The notes beneath the pieces are model-generated. The model did not search any database and was not told the DNA's origin. It worked only from the letters and a program-made list of their open reading frames with translations. A stretch of 64,000 nucleotides of DNA. It comes from Vreelandella lutescens (GTDB taxonomy: Bacteria > Pseudomonadota > Gammaproteobacteria > Pseudomonadales > Halomonadaceae). Of this stretch, positions 38,719 through 50,024 are shown one piece after another; the stretch's first letter is position 1; each line of letters starts with the position of its first letter. The position numbers and the translations under genes are program-made. The stretch spans positions 1 to 64,000 of the forward strand of contig NZ_BMHM01000005.1 of the NCBI RefSeq assembly GCF_014640815.1, written 5' to 3'.

Positions 38719-40716
38719 TTAAGAACCCGCAGAGCCGCCTAACGGATCAGAGGGACGGCGACGAGGCTCATCGCTATCTTCTTCGCTGTCATCACCCGAC
38801 TCGCTAGGTGCTTCATCCTTCGCTTTCACTTCTGGCTGGTCATCGCTAACGGGCGTGCCGCCACCGGATGAATCACCGTCGCTCCAGCCCTCAGGTGGAC
38901 GCGGATCGCGGCCTTCCATGATGTCTTTCAGCTGAGTCGCATCAATGGTTTCAAACTTCATAAGCGCTTCCGCCATGGCATCCAGCTTGTCACGGTTGTC
39001 GTGCAGAATCTGGCGCGCCTGCTCATAGCACTGGTCAATAATCTTGCGCACTTCTTTATCAAGACGCGTGGTGGTTTCACCCGACTTCAGCTTACCACCG
39101 CCCTGACCAGGGCCACCGAGGAACTGATGCGACTCGTCCTCATCGTACATGAGCGGGCCCATTTCATCGGACAGACCCCACTTGGCCACCATGTTATGGG
39201 CAAGCTCTGTTGCGCGCTTGATGTCGTTAGAAGCACCGGTGGTCACACCGTTTGGCCCAAGCGTCATTTCTTCGGCAATACGACCACCAAACAGCGAACA
39301 GAGCTGGCTGATGATCTGCTGACGCGACAGGCTGTAGCGGTCCTCTTCCGGCAGGAACATCGTCACACCCAGCGCCCGGCCACGGGGAATAATCGTGACC
39401 TTGTAAACCGGATCATGCTCTGGCATGACCAAACCGATAATGGCGTGACCCGCTTCGTGGTACGCAGTATTCAGCTTCTCTTTATCAGTCATGACCATGG
39501 ATTTGCGCTCAGCGCCCATCATGATCTTATCTTTGGCCAACTCAAGCTCTTCCATGCTGACCAAACGCTTGTTACGACGAGCAGCAAATAGCGCGGCTTC
39601 GTTAACCAAGTTGGCGAGATCAGCACCGGAGAAGCCCGGCGTACCGCGCGCAATCAGCACCGGCTTCACGTCATCCGACAGCGGCACTTTGCGTAGGTGA
39701 ACGCCAAGAATGTGCTCACGACCCCGAATATCCGGCAAACCAACGGTGACCTGGCGGTCGAAACGACCGGGGCGCAAGAGCGCCGGGTCAAGCACGTCCG
39801 GGCGGTTGGTGGCGGCGATGACAATGATGCCTTCGTTGGCTTCAAAGCCGTCCATTTCCACCAGCAGCTGGTTGAGCGTTTGCTCACGCTCATCGTTACC
39901 GCCACCCATGCCGGTACCGCGAGAGCGGCCAACAGCATCGATTTCGTCGATGAAGATAATGCAGGGTGCCTGCTTCTTCGCTTGCTCGAACATGTCGCGT
40001 ACACGAGATGCACCGACACCCACGAACATTTCAACGAAGTCAGAGCCCGAAATGGAGAAGAACGGTACCTTCGCTTCGCCTGCAATGGACTTGGCCAGCA
40101 GCGTTTTACCGGTACCGGGCGGGCCCACCATCAGCACGCCACGGGGAATGGTACCGCCCAAGCGCTGAAACTTAGTGGGGTCGCGCAGGAAGTCGACGAG
40201 TTCTTCGACCTCTTCCTTCGCTTCATCACAGCCCGCCACATCTGCAAAGGTGGTTTTAATCTGGTCTTGGGAGAGCAGCTTCGCCTTGGATTTACCAAAG
40301 CTCATCGGGCCGCCTTTACCGCCACCGGCACCGCCCTGCATTTGGCGCATAAAGAACATAAAAATAGCCAGGATCAGCAGAATCGGGAAGCTGGCAATCA
40401 GCAGACGCGTCCAGATGCTTTGCTGTTCTGGCTCTTTACCCACCACCGTCACATTATTGCTGAGCAGGTCATCCATCAGCTTCGGGTCTTCCGCTGCCGG
40501 ACGAATCGTCTGGAACTGTGACCCATCCGTACGCTCACCAGAGATGGTATAGCCATCAATCGTGACACTACGGACCTGCTGATTTTGCACCTGCTGCACA
40601 AACTGTGAGTAGTTCGTGGTTTGTGGTGCGCTTTCCGTACTGAAATTATTGAACACTGTCAGTAGAACGGCCGCGATGACCAACCACAGAATCAGGTTCT
40701 TCGCCATATCGTTCAA
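38719..40716 (-). CDS. ftsH: ATP-dependent zinc metalloprotease FtsH
   Basis: Membrane-bound AAA+ protease degrading regulators such as RpoH and LpxC. The 665-aa product has an N-terminal TM helix ([16 protein letters not shown]), a periplasmic FtsH_ext domain, a second TM ([18 protein letters not shown]), Walker A GPPGTGKT (~197), [10 protein letters not shown], the second region of homology RPGRFDRQV and the zinc site HEAGH. The acidic C-terminal tail is long. A TTG at 40716 has GAGGG 7 bp upstream; the ATG at 40707 (MAKNL) lacks it, so the start is uncertain by 3 codons. rlmE is upstream. Confidence 0.97.
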   Translation of the reverse strand: MNDMAKNLILWLVIAAVLLTVFNNFSTESAPQTTNYSQFVQQVQNQQVRSVTIDGYTISGERTDGSQFQTIRPAAEDPKLMDDLLSNNVTVVGKEPEQQSIWTRLLIASFPILLILAIFMFFMRQMQGGAGGGKGGPMSFGKSKAKLLSQDQIKTTFADVAGCDEAKEEVEELVDFLRDPTKFQRLGGTIPRGVLMVGPPGTGKTLLAKSIAGEAKVPFFSISGSDFVEMFVGVGASRVRDMFEQAKKQAPCIIFIDEIDAVGRSRGTGMGGGNDEREQTLNQLLVEMDGFEANEGIIVIAATNRPDVLDPALLRPGRFDRQVTVGLPDIRGREHILGVHLRKVPLSDDVKPVLIARGTPGFSGADLANLVNEAALFAARRNKRLVSMEELELAKDKIMMGAERKSMVMTDKEKLNTAYHEAGHAIIGLVMPEHDPVYKVTIIPRGRALGVTMFLPEEDRYSLSRQQIISQLCSLFGGRIAEEMTLGPNGVTTGASNDIKRATELAHNMVAKWGLSDEMGPLMYDEDESHQFLGGPGQGGGKLKSGETTTRLDKEVRKIIDQCYEQARQILHDNRDKLDAMAEALMKFETIDATQLKDIMEGRDPRPPEGWSDGDSSGGGTPVSDDQPEVKAKDEAPSESGDDSEEDSDEPRRRPSDPLGGSAGS

Positions 40717-40943
40717 GGGGCTACCCTCATTACAAGAATCCGTCAGTTAACCGCTAGTACTCAGACCTTACACTAGAGTACAACGTTCAACCATTGCCAA
40801 AGCACATTTGGCTTTGGGCCATCTGTGTCACGCTCGTCCAATGTGCATAATGTGACACACCTTACGCTTGCCTGTCTGGCAATCGCGGTGATAAATCTTT
40901 GCTATAACACGTTGCCATAACACCAGGGCCTTGCCAGCACTGG

Positions 40944-41558
40944 CTAACCGCGATAGCCCTCCGCTAAAAAATAGACTTCTCGGGAGCGCGCTCGTGAAGC
41001 ATCCGGCTTGCGAGTAACAACACGTTCAAAGCTGCCACGCAGCTCTTTCAGATAAGTGTCAAAGCCCTCGCCCTGGAACACCTTGACCAAAAAACGCCCT
41101 TTGGGGGAGAGCGTCTCGCGAGCCAACTCCAGCGCTAGCTCTACCAAGTACATCGCCTGGGGCTGGTCAATCGCAGCCATACCACTCATATTGGGGGCCA
41201 TGTCCGACATAACAAGGTCTACCGGGCGATTTCCCAGGCGCTCCATAATCGCGTTCAGCACGCTCTCTTCGGTAAAATCACCCTGCAGAAAGTCCACACC
41301 TGCCAGCGCGTCCATCTCCAGAATATCGGAAGCGATGACCACGCCCTCAGGCCCGACTTTCTCAGCGGCAATTTGGCTCCAGCCACCGGGGGCAGCACCC
41401 AAATCGATCACCGTCATGCCTGGGCGAAACAGCTTATCTTTTTCATCCAGCTCCAGCAGTTTGTAGCTCGCCCGTGAGCGGTAGCCATCCTGCCAGCTCT
41501 GCTTCACGTACTGGTCGTCGAAATGTTCTTTTTTCCAGTTGTTGCTGGTTTTGCTCAC
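40944..41558 (-). CDS. rlmE: 23S rRNA (uridine(2552)-2'-O)-methyltransferase RlmE
   Basis: Methylates U2552 in the 23S A-loop, a late 50S assembly step. The 204-aa product has [26 protein letters not shown], motif [16 protein letters not shown], the [11 protein letters not shown] aspartate, VKVFQGEGF lysine and [10 protein letters not shown] glutamate of the K-D-K-E tetrad. The GTG at 41558 (MSKTSNN) best fits the family N-terminus. An ATG at 41591 is possible; no start has a clear ribosome-binding site. Upstream of ftsH in the same direction, the conserved rlmE-ftsH pair, and divergent from yhbY. Confidence 0.93.
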   Translation of the reverse strand: MSKTSNNWKKEHFDDQYVKQSWQDGYRSRASYKLLELDEKDKLFRPGMTVIDLGAAPGGWSQIAAEKVGPEGVVIASDILEMDALAGVDFLQGDFTEESVLNAIMERLGNRPVDLVMSDMAPNMSGMAAIDQPQAMYLVELALELARETLSPKGRFLVKVFQGEGFDTYLKELRGSFERVVTRKPDASRARSREVYFLAEGYRG

Positions 41559-41705
41559 TGAATGTTTTCGGCTTGGGGGCTTTTGCTGCATGTGGGAATC
41601 TGACACTGGAATAAGAGATGGACGCATTGACGTGATTGCTTTCACTTAGCGGCATTTCACCGTAAGATGGAACGTTAAGCGCTAACCGGGATACCGCAAG
41701 ATACC

Positions 41706-42032
41706 ATGAGCTTGTCACAGGCACAAAAGAAAGCATTTCGTAGCATTGGCCACCATTTGAACCCCGTGGTCACCGTTTCTGAGAACGGCGTCTCCGAAAA
41801 TCTGCTCGCAGAACTCAGCCGCGCGCTCAATGATCACGAGCTGATCAAGGTGAAGCTCGCGCTGCCAGAGCGGGACGACCGCGCCGCGATGATTAACGAG
41901 CTGTTGGCTGATAGCAACGCCGAGCTCGTGCAAACCATTGGCAAGATGGCGCTACTGTACCGCCACAACCCGAAGGTCAATCCAAAGCTTTCCAACGTTG
42001 CTCGCTTTGAGAACCACCACGGGCGGCACTAA
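41706..42032 (+). CDS. yhbY: YhbY/CRS1-type RNA-binding protein
   Basis: CRM-domain protein linked to 50S assembly. The 108-aa product has LSQAQKKAFRSIGHHLNPVVTVSENGVSENLLAEL and the GxxG-like NDHELIKVKLALPERDDR; the C-terminal VQTIGKMALLYRHNPK is typical. Divergent from rlmE, with an intrinsic terminator after it toward greA. Confidence 0.95.
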   Translation: MSLSQAQKKAFRSIGHHLNPVVTVSENGVSENLLAELSRALNDHELIKVKLALPERDDRAAMINELLADSNAELVQTIGKMALLYRHNPKVNPKLSNVARFENHHGRH

Positions 42033-42078
42033 CGCGCACCGTAATATGCTGACACGGCGCCAAGCGCCGCTAAGCCAA

Positions 42079-42114
42079 AAGGCCCGACGCAGTTACCTGC
42101 ATCGGGCCTTTTTT
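42079..42114 (+). terminator. Bidirectional terminator between yhbY and greA
   Basis: AAGGCCCGACGCAG-TTAC-CTGCATCGGGCCTT followed by TTTTA; a 14-bp stem with one mismatch, with A's on the other flank (CCAAAA), so it can serve both converging genes. Confidence 0.88.
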
Positions 42115-42134
42115 ATAGCGCTATCAGCACGCGT

Positions 42135-42611
42135 TTAGAGGTGTTCAACCGTCTCAACTTCGTACTCAACGTCGCCACCAGGGGTCTTCACTACCACCAC
42201 GTCGCCCTCTTCTTTACCAATCAGAGCACGGGCGATAGGTGACGTCACTGAAATGCGGCCCTCTTTAATATTGGCCTCATCCTCACCCACAATGCGGTAG
42301 GTGACGCTGGCATCGCTGTCTAAATTCAGCAGCGACACGGTCACACCAAAAATAACCTTGCCAGTTTTGGGCAGCTTGGTGACATCAATCACCTGGGCAA
42401 CCGAGAGCTTGCTCTCGATTTCCTGAATACGACCCTCAATAAACCCCTGCTGCTCACGGGCGGCGTGGTACTCGGCGTTCTCCTTAAGGTCGCCGTGTTC
42501 ACGCGCTTCAGCGATCGCTGCAATCACCTGAGGGCGAGCTTCGCCCTTCAAGTGGTTGAGCTCTTCGCGAAGGCTTTTTTCTCCCGCTACCGTCATCGGG
42601 ACCTTATTCAT
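42135..42611 (-). CDS. greA: Transcription elongation factor GreA
   Basis: Stimulates transcript cleavage by backtracked RNA polymerase. The 158-aa product has [53 protein letters not shown] with the acidic coiled-coil tip DLKENAEY, and the C-terminal domain [14 protein letters not shown] and [19 protein letters not shown]. Length is typical. Its start overlaps the carB stop by 4 bp (ATGA), the conserved carB-greA coupling. Confidence 0.98.
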   Translation of the reverse strand: MNKVPMTVAGEKSLREELNHLKGEARPQVIAAIAEAREHGDLKENAEYHAAREQQGFIEGRIQEIESKLSVAQVIDVTKLPKTGKVIFGVTVSLLNLDSDASVTYRIVGEDEANIKEGRISVTSPIARALIGKEEGDVVVVKTPGGDVEYEVETVEHL

Positions 42612-45600
42612 TTATTTGCTCCTGCATGCAGATCCTGAAGGCGCCGCACCGTAATCTCCCTACCGTACTCTAGCGCCATACAAACAGCATTAGCGCCCGC
42701 CAAGGTGGTCGCATAGGGCACCTTGCGCGCGAGAGCAGTACGGCGAATGATCGAAGAGTCGTTAATTGCCTGACGACCTTCGGTAGTGTTCACGATGTAG
42801 GCGATTTCGTCGTTCTTCAGCAGATCGACGATATGGGGACGGCCTTCGTAGACTTTATTGACGTGCTCCACGGGTAGCCCAGCGGCTTCAATCGCTGCTG
42901 CCGTGCCGCGTGTTGCACAAAGTGTGAAGCCCAATGTTAGCAGAGAACGGGCCACTTCGATAATCCCCTGCTTGTCCGGCTCACGCACGGACAGGAACGC
43001 TTTACGGTCGCCATCCAGCGCCGGGATCGCTTCGCCCGCGCCTAGCTGCGCCTTGAAGAAGGCTTCAGCAAAGGTCTCGCCCGAGCCCATCACTTCACCG
43101 GTAGATTTCATTTCCGGCGAGAGAATCGGGTCAACGCCCTGGAACTTGTTGAACGGGAAGACCGCTTCTTTCACGCTGTAGAAGTGCGGCACGATTTCGC
43201 GCTCAAAGCCCTGCTCGGCCAGCGTTTTACCGGCCATGCAGCGGGCGGCAATCTGCGCCAGCGAGGTGCCAATGCACTTGGACACAAACGGCACGGTACG
43301 CGATGCACGGGGGTTGACCTCGATCACGTAGATCTCGCCATCCTGCCACGCCAGCTGCACGTTCATCAGGCCCTTCACGCCCAGCTCAACGGCCATTTTC
43401 TTGACCTGCTCGCGCATCTCATCCTGAACATCAGCAGGCAGCGAGTAAGGCGGCAGCGCACAGGCGGAGTCGCCGGAGTGAACGCCCGCTTGCTCTACGT
43501 GCTGCATGATACCGCCGATCACGACCTGCTGGCCGTCAGAGACCGCATCGATATCCACTTCTACCGCGGCGCTCAGGAAGTGATCCAGCAGTACCGGCGA
43601 GTCGTTGGAGACTTTCACCGCGTTGGTCATGTAGTTTTCAAGCTCGGAAGCGTCGTAGACGATCTCCATCGCCCGGCCGCCCAGGACATAGCTCGGACGC
43701 ACGACCAAGGGGTAACCGATTTTTTCAGCTTTATCGAATGCTTCTTCAAAGCTGCGCGCGGTGGCGTTAGGCGGCTGCTTCAGGCCAAGCTTGTCGATCA
43801 TCACCTGGAAGCGCTCGCGGTCTTCAGCGCGGTCGATGGCGTCCGGCGTGGTGCCGATAATCGGCACGCCTGCGGCTTCCAGCTCGCGAGCCAGCTTCAG
43901 CGGGGTTTGGCCGCCGAACTGTACAATCACGCCTACCGGCTTCTCTTTATCAGCAATTTCCAGCACATCTTCCAGCGTGACGGGCTCGAAGTAGAGACGA
44001 TCAGAGGTGTCATAGTCGGTAGAAACGGTTTCCGGGTTACAGTTGACCATGATGGTTTCGTAACCGTCGTCGCGCATGGCGAAGGCGGCGTGAACGCAGC
44101 AGTAGTCAAACTCGATACCCTGGCCGATACGGTTCGGGCCACCGCCCAGCACCATGATTTTCTGGCGATCCGAGACGTCCGCTTCGCACTCTTCCTCGTA
44201 GGTGGAGTACATGTAGGCCGTATCCGACGCAAACTCAGCGGCACAGGTGTCCACGCGCTTGTACACCGGGCGAATGCCTGCTGCCTGACGCGTTTTGCGG
44301 AACTCTTTTTCCGACACGCCCAGAAGCTTGGCTAAACGGGCATCACCAAAGCCTTTACGCTTGAGCTGATAAAGCTCGCGCGCAGAAAAATCGGTAAGCG
44401 TTCGCTTAGCCACCGCGTTTTCGGTCAGCACCAGATTTTCAATCTGCACCAGGAACCAAGGATCAATGTTGGTCAGCGCAAAGATCTCGTCAACGCTCAT
44501 ACCGGAACGCATGGCGTCGGCCACAAAGAAGATACGCTCGGCACCCGCCGCCTGCAGCTCGCCCTTGATTTGGGCCATGGCTTCATCGGTGAATTCGGTC
44601 ACGATCGGGTCGAGGCCGTCGTTACCAGTTTCCAACCCGCGCAGCGCTTTTTGCAGCGACTCTTGGAACGTGCGGCCAATCGCCATCACCTCACCCACCG
44701 ACTTCATCTGGGTGGTCAGGCGGTCGTTAGCCTGGGGGAATTTCTCGAACGTAAAGCGCGGAATTTTAGTCACGACATAGTCGATGGACGGCTCAAACGA
44801 TGCCGGCGTTTGACCACCGGTAATGTCGTTCTGCAGCTCATCTAGGGTGTAACCCACTGCCAGCTTCGCGGCGATTTTAGCAATCGGGAAACCGGTAGCT
44901 TTCGATGCCAGCGCCGACGAGCGCGACACACGCGGGTTCATCTCGATCACGACCAGACGACCGGTTTTCGGGTCCATACCAAACTGCACGTTGGAGCCGC
45001 CGGTTTCCACGCCGATTTCACGCAGTACCGCGAGGCTCGCGTCCCGCATGATTTGGTACTCTTTATCGGTCAGCGTTTGCGCAGGCGCGACGGTGATGGA
45101 GTCGCCGGTGTGTACGCCCATGGGGTCGAAGTTTTCAATCGCGCAGACGATAATGCAGTTATCGTTTTTGTCGCGCACCACTTCCATTTCGTACTCTTTC
45201 CAACCCAGTAGCGACTCATCAATCAGCAGCTCGTGGTTGTTAGAAAGCTCGAAACCGCGGGTACAGATCTCTTCGAACTCTTCCTTGTTGTACGCCACGC
45301 CGCCGCCGGAGCCGCCCATGGTGTAGGAAGGACGAATAATCGTCGGGAAGCCAAGCTCTGCCTGAATCTCCCACGCCTCATCCATGGTGTGCGCTACCTT
45401 GGCTTTCGGGCACTCAAGGCCGATGCGCTTCATGGCTTGGTCGAACAGGTCGCGGTCTTCCGCCATATTAATGGCGTCGGCGTTAGCACCGATCATCTCA
45501 ACGCTGTACTTGGCCAGCACGCCATGCTTTTCAAGATCCAGCGCGCAGTTCAGCGCGGTTTGGCCGCCCATGGTGGGCAGAATAGCGTCCGGGCGCTCGA

Positions 45601-45838
45601 CTTCGATAATTTTCTCAACCGCCTGCCAAGTAATCGGCTCGATGTATGTAGCATCGGCCATGGCGGGGTCGGTCATGATGGTGGCTGGGTTAGAGTTGAC
45701 CAAAATAACCCGGTAACCCTCTTCGCGCAGCGCTTTACACGCCTGGGCGCCAGAGTAGTCGAATTCGCAGGCCTGGCCGATGACAATCGGGCCAGCGCCA
45801 ATGATAAGAATGCTGTTGATATCGGTACGCTTAGGCAT
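42608..45838 (-). CDS. carB: Carbamoyl-phosphate synthase large subunit
   Basis: Makes carbamoyl phosphate for arginine and pyrimidines, using ammonia from CarA and two ATP. The 1076-aa product has two homologous ATP-grasp halves (each with a glycine-rich [12 protein letters not shown] / [12 protein letters not shown] motif), [14 protein letters not shown] and [14 protein letters not shown], and a C-terminal allosteric MGS-like domain ([21 protein letters not shown]). Length is the family norm. Between carA (75 bp upstream) and greA. Confidence 0.98.
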   Translation of the reverse strand: MPKRTDINSILIIGAGPIVIGQACEFDYSGAQACKALREEGYRVILVNSNPATIMTDPAMADATYIEPITWQAVEKIIEVERPDAILPTMGGQTALNCALDLEKHGVLAKYSVEMIGANADAINMAEDRDLFDQAMKRIGLECPKAKVAHTMDEAWEIQAELGFPTIIRPSYTMGGSGGGVAYNKEEFEEICTRGFELSNNHELLIDESLLGWKEYEMEVVRDKNDNCIIVCAIENFDPMGVHTGDSITVAPAQTLTDKEYQIMRDASLAVLREIGVETGGSNVQFGMDPKTGRLVVIEMNPRVSRSSALASKATGFPIAKIAAKLAVGYTLDELQNDITGGQTPASFEPSIDYVVTKIPRFTFEKFPQANDRLTTQMKSVGEVMAIGRTFQESLQKALRGLETGNDGLDPIVTEFTDEAMAQIKGELQAAGAERIFFVADAMRSGMSVDEIFALTNIDPWFLVQIENLVLTENAVAKRTLTDFSARELYQLKRKGFGDARLAKLLGVSEKEFRKTRQAAGIRPVYKRVDTCAAEFASDTAYMYSTYEEECEADVSDRQKIMVLGGGPNRIGQGIEFDYCCVHAAFAMRDDGYETIMVNCNPETVSTDYDTSDRLYFEPVTLEDVLEIADKEKPVGVIVQFGGQTPLKLARELEAAGVPIIGTTPDAIDRAEDRERFQVMIDKLGLKQPPNATARSFEEAFDKAEKIGYPLVVRPSYVLGGRAMEIVYDASELENYMTNAVKVSNDSPVLLDHFLSAAVEVDIDAVSDGQQVVIGGIMQHVEQAGVHSGDSACALPPYSLPADVQDEMREQVKKMAVELGVKGLMNVQLAWQDGEIYVIEVNPRASRTVPFVSKCIGTSLAQIAARCMAGKTLAEQGFEREIVPHFYSVKEAVFPFNKFQGVDPILSPEMKSTGEVMGSGETFAEAFFKAQLGAGEAIPALDGDRKAFLSVREPDKQGIIEVARSLLTLGFTLCATRGTAAAIEAAGLPVEHVNKVYEGRPHIVDLLKNDEIAYIVNTTEGRQAINDSSIIRRTALARKVPYATTLAGANAVCMALEYGREITVRRLQDLHAGANK

Positions 45839-45913
45839 AACGGTTCCCGCAAAAAGTGGTGACGATGAGCATCAAAACGGCGTAATTAGGCAATGAGAGG
45901 CAGCGCGGCAAAC

Positions 45914-47089
45914 TTAGCGGCGCGCCTGCATCATGGCGATAAAGCGATCAAACAGCGGCGCGACATCACGCGGGCCGGGGCTGGCTTCCGGGTGGCCCTG
46001 GAAACTAAACGCTGGGCGGTCGGTACGCTCAATACCCTGCAGGGTGCCATCAAACAGCGAACGGTGCGTCGCACGTACGTTAGCAGGCAGGGTTGCTTCA
46101 TCGGCCGCAAAGCCGTGGTTTTGGCTGGTGATCATCACGGTGCCGGTGTCTAAATCCTGTACCGGGTGATTGGCACCGTGATGGCCGTGGCTCATCTTGA
46201 CCGTTTTGGCACCGGAGGCCAGCGCCAGCAACTGGTGGCCTAAGCAGATACCAAATACCGGGGTATTGGTTTCCAGCACTTCTTGGATCGCTTTAATGGC
46301 GTAGTCGCAGGGCTCGGGGTCGCCGGGGCCGTTGGCGAGGAACACGCCATCGGGGTTCATCGCCAGCACCTCAGCCGCAGGCGTTTGCGCGGGCACCACC
46401 GTCAGGCGGCAACCGCGTGCCGCCAGCATACGCAGGATGTTGAACTTCACGCCGTAATCAAACGCAACCACATGGTAAGGGCGCTCACCCTGGGTGGTAT
46501 CCGCGTAACCTTCGCCCAAGGTCCACTCGCCTTCTGACCACTCGTACGCTTCTTTGCACGAGACTTCCTTGGCTAAATCCATGCCCTTCAGGCCAGGGAA
46601 TGCCTTCGCCGCCGCCAGCGCCCGTTCTACGGCATCTTCACCTTCTGCATCGGCACCCGCCAAAATCGCACCGTTCTGGGCACCTTTATCGCGCAGAATG
46701 CGCGTTAGGCGGCGAGTGTCGATATCCGCAATGCCCAGCACGTTTTGGCTTTTCAGGTAATCAGAGAGGGTTTGCTCAGAGCGGAAGCTGCTGGCCAGCA
46801 GAGGGAGATCGCGAATTACCAAGCCCGCTGCCGCAATCGAGGCAGACTCTACATCTTCAGAATTGATGCCGGTGTTGCCGATATGGGGATAGGTCAGGGT
46901 GACGATTTGGCGGGTGTAAGAGGGGTCAGTGAGGATTTCTTGGTAGCCGGTCATGGCTGTATTGAACACCACCTCACCGCTTGTGACTCCATCCGCGCCA
47001 ATAGCAGTTCCATGAAACACACTGCCATCTTCCAGGGCCAATATCGCGGGTTTGCTCAATGCGGGGTTATTCAAAACAAGTTCTCCCAT
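45914..47089 (-). CDS. carA: Carbamoyl-phosphate synthase small subunit
   Basis: Glutamine amidotransferase subunit that feeds ammonia to CarB. The 391-aa product has [21 protein letters not shown] in the N-terminal CPSase_sm domain and the class I triad with Cys in [16 protein letters not shown] plus [10 protein letters not shown]. The ATG at 47089 has no good ribosome-binding site; a start at an internal LSKPAILAL codon is possible. Transcription may be limited by the terminator hairpin upstream at 47158-47208. Confidence 0.95.
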   Translation of the reverse strand: MGELVLNNPALSKPAILALEDGSVFHGTAIGADGVTSGEVVFNTAMTGYQEILTDPSYTRQIVTLTYPHIGNTGINSEDVESASIAAAGLVIRDLPLLASSFRSEQTLSDYLKSQNVLGIADIDTRRLTRILRDKGAQNGAILAGADAEGEDAVERALAAAKAFPGLKGMDLAKEVSCKEAYEWSEGEWTLGEGYADTTQGERPYHVVAFDYGVKFNILRMLAARGCRLTVVPAQTPAAEVLAMNPDGVFLANGPGDPEPCDYAIKAIQEVLETNTPVFGICLGHQLLALASGAKTVKMSHGHHGANHPVQDLDTGTVMITSQNHGFAADEATLPANVRATHRSLFDGTLQGIERTDRPAFSFQGHPEASPGPRDVAPLFDRFIAMMQARR

Positions 47090-47115
47090 GCTGGTGGGAG
47101 CCTGTGGGCGCAGGC

Positions 47116-47223
47116 TCAGCGATCCGGTTGTCGGCGTTTGCGTGCAAACGTCGGGTCGTAAAAAAGCGGGACGAAGCCGACAATAAAAAAATCGGTTTCA
47201 TCCCGCTTGTTGTTCTCTTCCAT
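47116..47223 (-). CDS. Candidate 35-codon leader ORF upstream of carA
   Basis: Open frame from ATG (47223) to TGA (47116) on the minus strand, just upstream of carA, encoding a 35-residue peptide starting [12 protein letters not shown] and ending [10 protein letters not shown]. The terminator hairpin at 47158-47208 lies wholly within its coding sequence, so ribosome position could influence terminator folding. The ribosome-binding site is weak. This is an inference from layout only: translation, and any link to arginine or pyrimidine levels, is unproven. Confidence 0.3.
   Translation of the reverse strand: MEENNKRDETDFFIVGFVPLFYDPTFARKRRQPDR
47158..47208 (-). terminator. Terminator or attenuator in the carA leader
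   Basis: On the minus strand, AAGCGGGATGAAACCGA pairs with TCGGCTTCGTCCCGCTT (one G-U wobble, one mismatch) across a T-rich 11-nt loop and is followed by TTTTAC. It lies ~70 bp upstream of the carA start and ~235 bp after dapB, so it may end dapB transcripts, attenuate carA, or both. Confidence 0.75.
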
Positions 47224-47442
47224 GGCATCTGTAACGGCATCGGCCACGGTGCAGCATCTAGCTGACTATTTTTTAACTAAACGGCCAGTGCAACAAGCGC
47301 GGTGCTCTCTCTACAGCTCTTCACTATAGATATTTTGCTGCTTTTTGCAGCCACTGGGCCAAAATTTTTGGAATGTTACAGGATTTACCGGCCTTCGGCT
47401 AGCCCTTTATTGTAGGCGCTGTACCGAAGGCTACTTTGCTGA

Positions 47443-48279
<837 letters not shown>

Positions 48280-48290
48280 TCACGAGATAC

Positions 48291-48326
48291 AAAAAAGGTG
48301 GCCGCGATTATAGCAGACCACCTTAG
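48291..48326 (-). terminator. Terminator candidate after the DUF2218 gene
   Basis: On the minus strand, AAGGTGG and CCACCTT pair across a ~17-nt loop, followed by TTTTGTATC. The loop holds the TATAAT of the dapB promoter. Confidence 0.55.
48307..48315 (-). promoter_or_regulatory. Extended -10 promoter for dapB
   Basis: On the minus strand, TGC-TATAAT (48315-48307) is a consensus extended -10 about 58 bp before the dapB start. No clear -35 is seen at 17 bp, as often with extended -10 promoters. The -10 lies in the loop of a potential hairpin (AAGGTGG ... CCACCTT with a T-run) that could end the upstream DUF2218 gene. Confidence 0.65.
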
Positions 48327-48362
48327 CGATGCGGCGCTAAAGGCTGCGCCACGCCGACGCAA

Positions 48363-48644
48363 TCAATTCTCCCAGACGATCACCAACGGCTCATCTTTCG
48401 CCATGCGCACTAAATGGCTCTCCACCACACCCTCTAGCTGGTCTAGATGCTCTTCCTCTAGGGTTTCAATCGACACCGACAGCCGCTCTGGGTCTGCATG
48501 CATCAGGCAAGTACCGCTGGCAAACACGATCTTGGCATCCTGCTCACTGTGCTCTACCTCAAGCTTATGCGCCCAGTGCTTGCACAAGCGGTTGATTAAT
48601 TTCGCACCAGACGAGGTGGCAATCTCTGCTCGGGATAACGGCAT
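48363..48644 (-). CDS. DUF2218 domain protein
   Basis: 93-aa protein with the DUF2218 pattern: AEIATSSGAKLINRLCKHWAHKLEVEHSEQDAKIVFASGTCLMHADPERLSVSIETLEEEHLDQLEGVVESHLVRMAKDEPLVIVWEN covers it with the (C/R)KHW(S/A)HK core, split here for reading. The family is small and cytosolic and has no proven function. It often lies near siderophore or iron-uptake genes, and here an iron-type ABC importer is divergently next to it. GGAGAGAACATC precedes the ATG. Confidence 0.8.
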   Translation of the reverse strand: MPLSRAEIATSSGAKLINRLCKHWAHKLEVEHSEQDAKIVFASGTCLMHADPERLSVSIETLEEEHLDQLEGVVESHLVRMAKDEPLVIVWEN

Positions 48645-48808
48645 GATGTTCTCTCCATCTCAAAAGCGAGTAAGTACCCACTAGCGTAATACTCGCAGTG
48701 CAAAGAACCAAGCGACGAATGAGAATTTGTTGCAACAGCGTGTTGCTAAACGCTAACGCCTCTCACTTACCTCGACAGCTTTATTGCTTTTGAGGATAAT
48801 GCCAAACA

Positions 48809-48823
48809 TGAGAATAGCAATTA
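48809..48823 (+). promoter_or_regulatory. Possible Fur box upstream of ABC importer
   Basis: TGAGAATAGCAATTA matches the 7-1-7 Fur consensus (TGATAAT-n-ATTATCA) at 9 of 14 positions, well in the left half and poorly in the right. It lies ~75 bp ahead of the binding-protein gene, between two divergent genes. Confidence 0.35.
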
Positions 48824-48896
48824 ACCTCAAAACCTATGTTTGATTAAACACCCATCGTTAGCTTTGACGCTAAAAACCCAGGTAATCGATGCCACT

Positions 48897-50024
48897 ATGC
48901 TGTCACGCCTATCTTTTTCGCTTATGAGCGCGCTGACGTCTCTCGTTTGCGTTTCTGCCGCCGCGGCCCCTATCACGGTCACTGACATTGCTGGCCGACA
49001 GATCACTCTCGACGCCCCTGCTGAACGCGTCATTCTCGGTGAAGGCAGGCAAATTTATTTACTGGGTATGCTCGAACCGGAAGCACCGTTAGCCCATGTA
49101 GTGGGGTGGCGAGAGGACTTTTCCCAAGCGGACCCAGACAATTACCAGCGCTACTTAGAGCGTTTTCCCGAGATGGCGTCGATTCCCACGCTTGGGGGCT
49201 TCAAAGACGGCACCTTCGATGTCGAGCAAGCGGCATCGCTGAACCCCGACCTCATCCTAATGAATATCGAGGCAAAAGCGGCTACCGAAGATGCCGCATA
49301 CGACGACAAACTCGCAGCGCTGGATATCCCCATTGTCTACGTGGATTTCCGCGAAGATCCTATCGAAAACACCATCCCTTCGATGCGCTTAATCGGCCAG
49401 TTGATGAACGATGAGGCAGCCGCCGAGGAGTTCATCACCTTTGCAGAAGAACAGCTCGCGCGGGTAACCGACATCATTGAGCAAGCCAACCCCGACCGGC
49501 CACGCGTCTTCATCGACCGTGCGGGCGGCTATTCCGACGAGTGCTGTATGAGCTTCGGCCCTGCCAACTTTGGTGAATACGTAACGCTCGCAGGCGGCAC
49601 CAACATTGCTGACAGCATCATCCCCGAAAGCTTTGGCAACCTAAACCCCGAGCACATTATTGCTGCTAACCCGCAGCACGTGGTGGTCACAGGCGGCAGT
49701 TGGGATGCCTATGTACCAGGCGGTGACTGGGTAGGCGTTGGGCCAGGCGCGGACCAAGCGCTGGCACGGGAAAAACTGCAGGCGTTAACGACCCGCACCG
49801 CTATGACCGGTATTGAGGCTGTCGAGACGGGGAACGTACACGCCATTTGGCACCAGTTTTATAACAGCCCTTACTATTTCGTCGCCGTACAGCAGTTGGC
49901 CAAGTGGTTCCATCCCGAGCTGTTTGAAAATGTAGACCCCGAAGCCACCTTGAAAGAGCTTCACGAGCGGTTTTTGCCGATCAATTACCAGCCCGGCTAC
50001 TGGGTAACGCTTCATGACCACTAA
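48897..50024 (+). CDS. ABC transporter substrate-binding protein (iron/siderophore type)
   Basis: 375-aa periplasmic binding protein of the FepB/BtuF-like helical-backbone class (TroA superfamily). Residues 1-25 are a Sec signal peptide (LSRLSFSLMSALTSLVCVSAAAAP). The mature part opens ITVTDIAGRQITLDAPAERVI, the usual siderophore-binder start, then ENIEAKAA-like loops and NVHAIWHQFYNSPYYFVAVQQLAKWFHPELF at the end. An uncommon adjacent Cys-Cys occurs in SDECCMSFG. The ATG at 48897 is preferred over a TTG at 48840, as only it gives a normal signal peptide. Its end overlaps the permease start by 11 bp. Confidence 0.88.
   Translation: MLSRLSFSLMSALTSLVCVSAAAAPITVTDIAGRQITLDAPAERVILGEGRQIYLLGMLEPEAPLAHVVGWREDFSQADPDNYQRYLERFPEMASIPTLGGFKDGTFDVEQAASLNPDLILMNIEAKAATEDAAYDDKLAALDIPIVYVDFREDPIENTIPSMRLIGQLMNDEAAAEEFITFAEEQLARVTDIIEQANPDRPRVFIDRAGGYSDECCMSFGPANFGEYVTLAGGTNIADSIIPESFGNLNPEHIIAANPQHVVVTGGSWDAYVPGGDWVGVGPGADQALAREKLQALTTRTAMTGIEAVETGNVHAIWHQFYNSPYYFVAVQQLAKWFHPELFENVDPEATLKELHERFLPINYQPGYWVTLHDH

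Noticed and set aside
43184..44335. 383-codon plus-strand ORF antisense to carB
   Set aside because: Mirror of a conserved coding frame; no ribosome-binding site or known domain.
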